From: Cohnella algarum
Lineage (GTDB): Bacteria; Bacillota; Bacilli; Paenibacillales; Paenibacillaceae
Assembly: GCF_016937515.1 (NCBI RefSeq)
Contig: NZ_JAFHKM010000002.1
Coordinates: 2,041,001-2,105,000 of the forward strand
Reading direction: 5' to 3'
DNA length: 64,000 nucleotides
In this document: positions 60,080-64,000 of the stretch, piece after piece
How positions within the stretch are numbered: the first letter of the stretch is position 1
How the letters are laid out: each line of letters opens with the position of its first letter
The notes under the pieces: model-generated
Database searches by the model: none
Told to the model about the DNA's origin: nothing
The model's input: the letters and a program-made list of their open reading frames with translations, nothing else
Translations under genes and position numbers: made by a program

Positions 60080-61003
60080 ATGGAACCGAAATTGTATCAC
60101 GTTCTCGGGGCGAAGCAGTTCAGCCGGCCGGAGCTGGACCGGCTGTTCGAGGAGGCCCGGGCGATGGAGGAAGTCGTGCGCGGCGGCGGGAGCCGGAAAT
60201 ACGAGGGACGGATCATGACGACGCTGTTTTTCGAGGCGAGCACGCGGACGCGGCTGTCGTTCGAATCGGCGATGACCCGGCTCGGGGGAAGCGTCATCGG
60301 CACGGAGAACGCGGCGCAGTTTTCGTCGGCGATCAAGGGCGAGACGCTGGAGGATACGATTCGCATCGTAACGGGCTATAGCGACATCATCGTCATGCGC
60401 CATACGGAAATCGGAGCGGCCAAGCGCGCGGCGGCGGTGGCCGGCGTGCCGGTTATCAACGCGGGGGACGGAGCGGGCGAGCACCCGACGCAGGCGCTGC
60501 TGGACGCGTATACGATCCAGAAGGAATGCGGACGCATCGACGGCCTGCGCATCGCCATGGTGGGCGATCTCGCGTACGGGCGGACGGTGCATTCGCTAAG
60601 CTACATTTTGGCCAACTATTCCGACGTTTCGATCTACTACATCTCCCCGGACAACGTGCGCATTCCGGAAAGCGTCAAACGGTACATGGACGAAAAGGGC
60701 ATCCGCTACCGGGAAACGGCCGACCTGAACGCGGTCGCGGGCGACATCGACGTGCTGTACCAGACGCGCATCCAGAAGGAGCGGTTTACGTCGCTGGAGG
60801 AGTACGAGAAGGCTTCCGGCAAATATATCGTCGATCCCGAGCTGATGGACGGCCTGAACCGAAACGCGATCGTGCTGCACCCGCTGCCGCGCGCCGGGGA
60901 AATTTCCGAGGCGGTGGACAACGATCCGCGCGCGGCGTATTTCCGCCAGGCCGTGAACGGGCTGTACATCCGGATGGCGTTGATCGACAAGGCTTTGAGC
61001 TAG
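60080..61003 (+). CDS. pyrB: Aspartate carbamoyltransferase catalytic subunit
   Basis: 307 residues. Carbamoyl-phosphate site FFEASTRTRLSFESAM, then HTEIGAAKRAA, DGAGEHPTQALLDAYTI and the late HPLPRAGEISEAVDNDPRA. Starts pyrimidine synthesis from aspartate. It stands alone, away from any other pyr gene in this window. ATG with GGAAGGA upstream. The STRTR and HPLPR motifs exclude ornithine carbamoyltransferase. Confidence 0.93.
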   Translation: MEPKLYHVLGAKQFSRPELDRLFEEARAMEEVVRGGGSRKYEGRIMTTLFFEASTRTRLSFESAMTRLGGSVIGTENAAQFSSAIKGETLEDTIRIVTGYSDIIVMRHTEIGAAKRAAAVAGVPVINAGDGAGEHPTQALLDAYTIQKECGRIDGLRIAMVGDLAYGRTVHSLSYILANYSDVSIYYISPDNVRIPESVKRYMDEKGIRYRETADLNAVAGDIDVLYQTRIQKERFTSLEEYEKASGKYIVDPELMDGLNRNAIVLHPLPRAGEISEAVDNDPRAAYFRQAVNGLYIRMALIDKALS

Positions 61004-61242
61004 ACCTTCGCGACGGATCGTCATCAAGGCAGATTATGCGGGAGCCGGCGAGTGGCCCGCAGGATGAGCCTTCGGCTGCGATTCGTTAACAGGCGAAACG
61101 TTCGCGCGGTTAATCTTCGGACAAGTTGATGTTCGGCGTTAACGGGGTTTATCTCTAATGGGGTTAAGGATCGGCGGGGGCGAGGCGCTTGACGAAAGAA
61201 CGCGATTCGGGCCGGAACCCCGGTTCCCGACGGAGAAGCCCC

Positions 61243-61272
61243 CTTTGCCGCGGGCGTTCCGGTCGTGGTATA
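61243..61272 (+). promoter_or_regulatory. Promoter of smpB
   Basis: TTGCCG-18 bp-TATAAT, 54 bp before the ATG. The rest of 61004-61325 shows no gene. Confidence 0.65.
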
Positions 61273-61325
61273 ATGAATGTCCGGCTGGCTGCAATTCAAT
61301 CGTTGCGTGAAGGAGATGGAGCGGA

Positions 61326-61802
61326 ATGGGCAAAAACAGTCAAACGGACAAACCGTTGGCGCAAAACAAGAAAGCGTCCCACGACTACTTCATCGAGGAT
61401 ACTTACGAAGCGGGAATCGTGCTGACCGGCACCGAAATCAAGTCGCTCCGGCGCGGCCGCGCGAATTTGAACGATGCGTTCGCGACGATCCGGAACGGCG
61501 AAATCTTTTTGCACAATATGCACATCAGCCCGTACGAGGAGGGCAACCGGGCAAATCCCTCGGACCCGACCCGCGCGCGCAAGCTGCTGCTGCACAAGGT
61601 GCAAATTCACAAGCTGCTCGGGCTGTCCAAGCAGGAAGGCTTCACGCTCGTGCCGCTGAAGGTGTACGCGCGCAACGGCTACGCCAAAGTGCTGATCGGT
61701 CTCGGCAAAGGGAAAAAGCTGTACGACAAGCGGGCCGTCGCCGCCAAGCGCGACGCGGAGCGCGACATCCGGCGGGCTTTGCGCGAGAAGCAGAAGGTTT
61801 AA
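61326..61802 (+). CDS. smpB: SsrA-binding protein
   Basis: 158 residues, full length. [35 protein letters not shown] is the family start; [32 protein letters not shown] is the C-terminal helix that enters the ribosome. Works with tmRNA to rescue stalled ribosomes. No tmRNA gene was recognised within the 200 bp downstream. Terminator follows. Confidence 0.98.
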   Translation: MGKNSQTDKPLAQNKKASHDYFIEDTYEAGIVLTGTEIKSLRRGRANLNDAFATIRNGEIFLHNMHISPYEEGNRANPSDPTRARKLLLHKVQIHKLLGLSKQEGFTLVPLKVYARNGYAKVLIGLGKGKKLYDKRAVAAKRDAERDIRRALREKQKV

Positions 61803-61830
61803 GATAATCGTTTCATATGCTCAATACAGG

Positions 61831-61874
61831 GAGCCCTTCCATCGGTCCGAATACGGCCGGGGAGGGCTTCTTTT
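61831..61874 (+). terminator. Terminator after smpB
   Basis: GAGCCCTTCC and GGGGAGGGCTTC arms with a structured loop, then TTTT. Confidence 0.75.
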
Positions 61875-62024
61875 GATTTCGGCGGGAAACGAGGACGCGG
61901 ATTGGCGTGAGAATGCGGATGGGCGGTTCGGTGTGGCGCAGCGTGGCTCGGTGAGGCTCGGCGCTACCGTTCCCCGCGCTAACGGCTCGGAGCCGAGCCA
62001 ACGCCTTGCCCGCGTCCCCGCCTG

Positions 62025-62822
62025 CTAAACCGCCGACTCGCGGGCGGAAGGCTCGAGCGCGAGCGCTTCGAGCCGGGCGATTTGCTTCAGCAGCTTTTTG
62101 AGCATGATGGACGCTTTCACTTGCACCGGCAGCGTCTCGGCGACGCGGATGTCGTAAGCGCCGTCGGCGATGGCCTGCTTCAAGTCCGCGACCGAACGGC
62201 ACGGACGGCGAAGCTCGTTGTACACGCTGCCGTATTGCAGGCATTGGTGGGTGTCGCTTCCGGCGGTCACCGGCTTGCCGAGCTCGGCGGCGAAGCGTTC
62301 CACGCGCCGGCGGTTCGTTTCGCTGCCGTACTCGTACATATCTTTGGCGTTCAGGTCGAAGGCGTCCAGCCGCCGAAGCTCGGACCGGTCCAAATGATGA
62401 AGGGGGGTCGATTCCCGGAACGGGTGGGCGCCGATTTTCAGCAGCGGAACCTCCTCGGCCAGCGTCATCAGCTCCGCGAACGGGATGAAGGCGTCTTTTT
62501 CCGTAAAAGGTTCGAGCCGGCGCCTGACGTCCAGAATGTGCTCCTTGCGGCCGATCAGCAAAATATGCCCGGTCTCCCGGACGTCCACTTCCATGCCGGG
62601 GAAAATTTTGAGGCTGCCGGCTTCATAATGCTCTCCGTTGTAGGGAAACAGCCGGTCCAACTGGTCGTACACGTCGAAAAAATGCCGCGTATTGAAATGC
62701 TCGGTCAAGGCCAGGGCATCGAGCCCGTTCGCCTTGGCTTCCCGAAGCATCTCGTCGTAATAAGCGGGCGAAAAGTCGCTCGCTTTGGACAGCTTGGCGT
62801 GGGTGTGCAGGTCGATTCGCAT
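62025..62822 (-). CDS. PHP-domain protein (probable phosphoesterase)
   Basis: 265 residues. First metal motif IDLHTHAKLSKASDF, second LALTEHFNTRHFF, middle KIGAHPFRES and late VTAGSDTHQCLQYG are the PHP metal ligands. PHP enzymes hydrolyse phosphoesters; this one resembles stand-alone PHP proteins rather than HisJ, though histidinol phosphatase cannot be excluded. ATG with GAAGGAGC upstream. Confidence 0.85.
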   Translation of the reverse strand: MRIDLHTHAKLSKASDFSPAYYDEMLREAKANGLDALALTEHFNTRHFFDVYDQLDRLFPYNGEHYEAGSLKIFPGMEVDVRETGHILLIGRKEHILDVRRRLEPFTEKDAFIPFAELMTLAEEVPLLKIGAHPFRESTPLHHLDRSELRRLDAFDLNAKDMYEYGSETNRRRVERFAAELGKPVTAGSDTHQCLQYGSVYNELRRPCRSVADLKQAIADGAYDIRVAETLPVQVKASIMLKKLLKQIARLEALALEPSARESAV

Positions 62823-62866
62823 GATGCAGCGCTCCTTCTTTTATATAGGGATATGGCTTTGCGGCT

Positions 62867-63676
62867 TCAGCCCAGCCAAAACAGGACGGCCACGTACGCC
62901 GCCGATCCGGCCAAAAACAAAACGTCGCGCGTTCGGAATTTCAGGTGCGACAGCTTGAGCTTTTTGGCTGCCGGATTTTTCAGCCCGTAGGAAAACCCCC
63001 GCGTCTCCAGCGCTTCCACCGTCGTGCGGGAACGTTTGGCGGTCGCGAGCATTAACGGGTAAAACGAATAGACGAGCAGCCGCAAATAGTAGGCGCCGAG
63101 CCGCCAATAGAGCAAGCCGGGACGCTCCGGCGCTTTGCCGCGCAGCCGATAGGACAGCAGCACGTTGCGGAATTCCTGGAACAGCACCGGCAAAATGCGA
63201 TAGCCGTAGGACAGGCTGAAGGAAAACGCCGCCGGCATCCCGAGCGCCAGCAAGCCGTCGCTGATTTTCTCCGGATCCAGGCCGGAAAACACCGTGATGC
63301 TCGCCAGCGACACGATCGACAGCTTAAGCGTCAGCTTCAGCAGCGGCAAAGCCGAAGAAACATCCCCGCCAAAAAACAGCGACAGCACAAACAGCCACCC
63401 CACCTGCCCGATCAGCCCCAGGCACAGCACGACAATGATAAGAGGCGTCACCCGCGACAGCACGGTCGTGACGATCATGAACAGGCACATGCCGGCCAGC
63501 ACGACATAGCTTCCGACAAACCACGGGACGACGGCGAAAAAAAGATACCAGACGAGCAGCCCGCGCGGGTCGAGCCGCGAAAGCGAGGCATGCCCGGTGC
63601 CGTAGGCGGTGTTCATCAGTTCGAACTGAATCCGGTCGAGCGACAGCTTATGGAACCAGTTGCGGACGAGCTGCAT
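62867..63676 (-). CDS. ECF transporter transmembrane subunit EcfT
   Basis: About 269 residues from ATG 63676 (AGGAGG upstream), overlapping the ATPase gene by 29 bases. Several membrane segments, and the coupling-helix motifs are readable: ALGMPAAFSFSLSYGYRILP and SRTTVEALETRGFSYG (the Ala-Arg-Gly type coupling motif). With two ATPases and a substrate subunit it imports a vitamin or metal. The substrate subunit is not in the window. Confidence 0.88.
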   Translation of the reverse strand: MQLVRNWFHKLSLDRIQFELMNTAYGTGHASLSRLDPRGLLVWYLFFAVVPWFVGSYVVLAGMCLFMIVTTVLSRVTPLIIVVLCLGLIGQVGWLFVLSLFFGGDVSSALPLLKLTLKLSIVSLASITVFSGLDPEKISDGLLALGMPAAFSFSLSYGYRILPVLFQEFRNVLLSYRLRGKAPERPGLLYWRLGAYYLRLLVYSFYPLMLATAKRSRTTVEALETRGFSYGLKNPAAKKLKLSHLKFRTRDVLFLAGSAAYVAVLFWLG

Positions 63677-64000
63677 GGGGTCGGTCCTCCTTTCGGGCAA
63701 TCAGGCGAAACAGGCGTTCGGCCAACTCCTCCGGGGAGGCGCATGGCGGCGAGAGCGCGAGTTCCGCCGACAGCTCCAGGCTTTGCGTCAGCGCGAGTCC
63801 GGCGCGGCGGATGAGATCGGGATCGGCGAAAATGTCGGCGGGCGTCCCGTCGGCCGCCACGGTTCCCTCGCTCATCACGATCGCTCTCGTCGCCCATCGG
63901 CTGACGAGCTGCATGTCGTGCGTGGCGATGATGACGGTGCGGACGTGATGCCGAAGCTCCTCCAGGGTGCCCAGCAGCTCCTCCCGAGTCGCCAAGTCGA
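63648..64000 (-). CDS. ECF/cobalt-type ABC ATPase, C-terminal part (cut by window edge)
   Basis: The last 117 or so residues of an energy-coupling factor ATPase. H-loop VIIATHDMQLVSRW and RAIVMSEGTVAADGTPADIF are seen; Walker and signature motifs lie outside. It is upstream of and overlaps ecfT, the usual order. Confidence 0.85.
   Translation of the reverse strand, partial: DLATREELLGTLEELRHHVRTVIIATHDMQLVSRWATRAIVMSEGTVAADGTPADIFADPDLIRRAGLALTQSLELSAELALSPPCASPEELAERLFRLIARKEDRPHAARPQLVP

Noticed and set aside
61803..62024. tmRNA gene (ssrA) expected after smpB
   Set aside because: Looked for the tRNA-Ala-like ends and tag frame; only a terminator and GC-rich sequence are visible.

Overview
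This window is a chromosomal segment of a high-GC, endospore-forming Firmicute, most likely of the Paenibacillaceae (a Cohnella- or Paenibacillus-like bacterium). The family call rests on gene order: hprK-lgt-ppaX-hisZGDBHAFI-prs-TPR-trxB-rapZ-yvcK-whiA-HPr/crh-sda-clpP-tRNA-cggR-gap-pgk-tpiA-gpmI-eno-secG-rnr-smpB is a Bacillales backbone close to the corresponding Bacillus subtilis region. CggR-type and CtsR-type operators, strong Shine-Dalgarno sequences and a Sda-type sporulation checkpoint protein agree. The genus is inferred, not shown.

Layout. 1-0.8 kb: end of an MsmK/UgpC-type sugar-ABC ATPase. 1-5.7 kb: a DgaE/DgaF-type amino-sugar-acid operon (metallohydrolase, PLP ammonia lyase, aldolase, PfkB kinase, GntR regulator). 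5.8-18.2 kb, minus strand: an oligosaccharide uptake cluster (two-membrane-segment AraC regulator, two permeases, lipoprotein binding protein, GH29 alpha-L-fucosidase) with no ATPase of its own. 18.4-30.7 kb: hprK, lgt, ppaX, an acyltransferase, the histidine operon and prs. 31-40.5 kb: an ABC exporter, a TPR protein, trxB, a ROK glucokinase, rapZ-yvcK-whiA and an HPr-family protein. 40.6-51.5 kb: SIMPL protein, Sda-like protein, clpP, tRNA-Arg, the cggR glycolytic operon and a TIM-barrel isomerase. 51.9-64 kb: a VTT membrane protein, a broken esterase, secG, rnr, an aldo/keto reductase-MFS-HxlR group, pyrB, smpB, a PHP protein and an ECF transporter running off the right edge.

The most remarkable region is 10.9-18.2 kb, a three-level nest of mobile elements. 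An IS110-family element (11233-16264) sits in the AraC regulator gene; a group II intron (11279-14772) sits in the non-coding left end of that IS110, where the bridge RNA of IS110 elements is encoded; an IS1380-family element (12815-14401, TTCAA duplication) sits in the intron's reverse transcriptase. Removing the layers on paper restores a 472-residue reverse transcriptase, a bridge-RNA-like fold and a 770-codon regulator. The restored RNA has a target-binding loop whose two sides carry GTGGCT and CAAAAAAAC, which match the left and right flanks of the actual insertion site around a CT core. This looks like a natural bridge RNA caught with its own target, and interrupted by an intron.

A second theme is intergenic tandem arrays of 51-52 bp period, of at least three sequence types (22.09-22.37, 30.81-30.99, 31.07-31.29 and 51.66-51.87 kb), one of which supplies the last codons of an ABC exporter gene. 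All boundaries, pairings and counts here were made by eye from the sequence; no database search or folding program was run.
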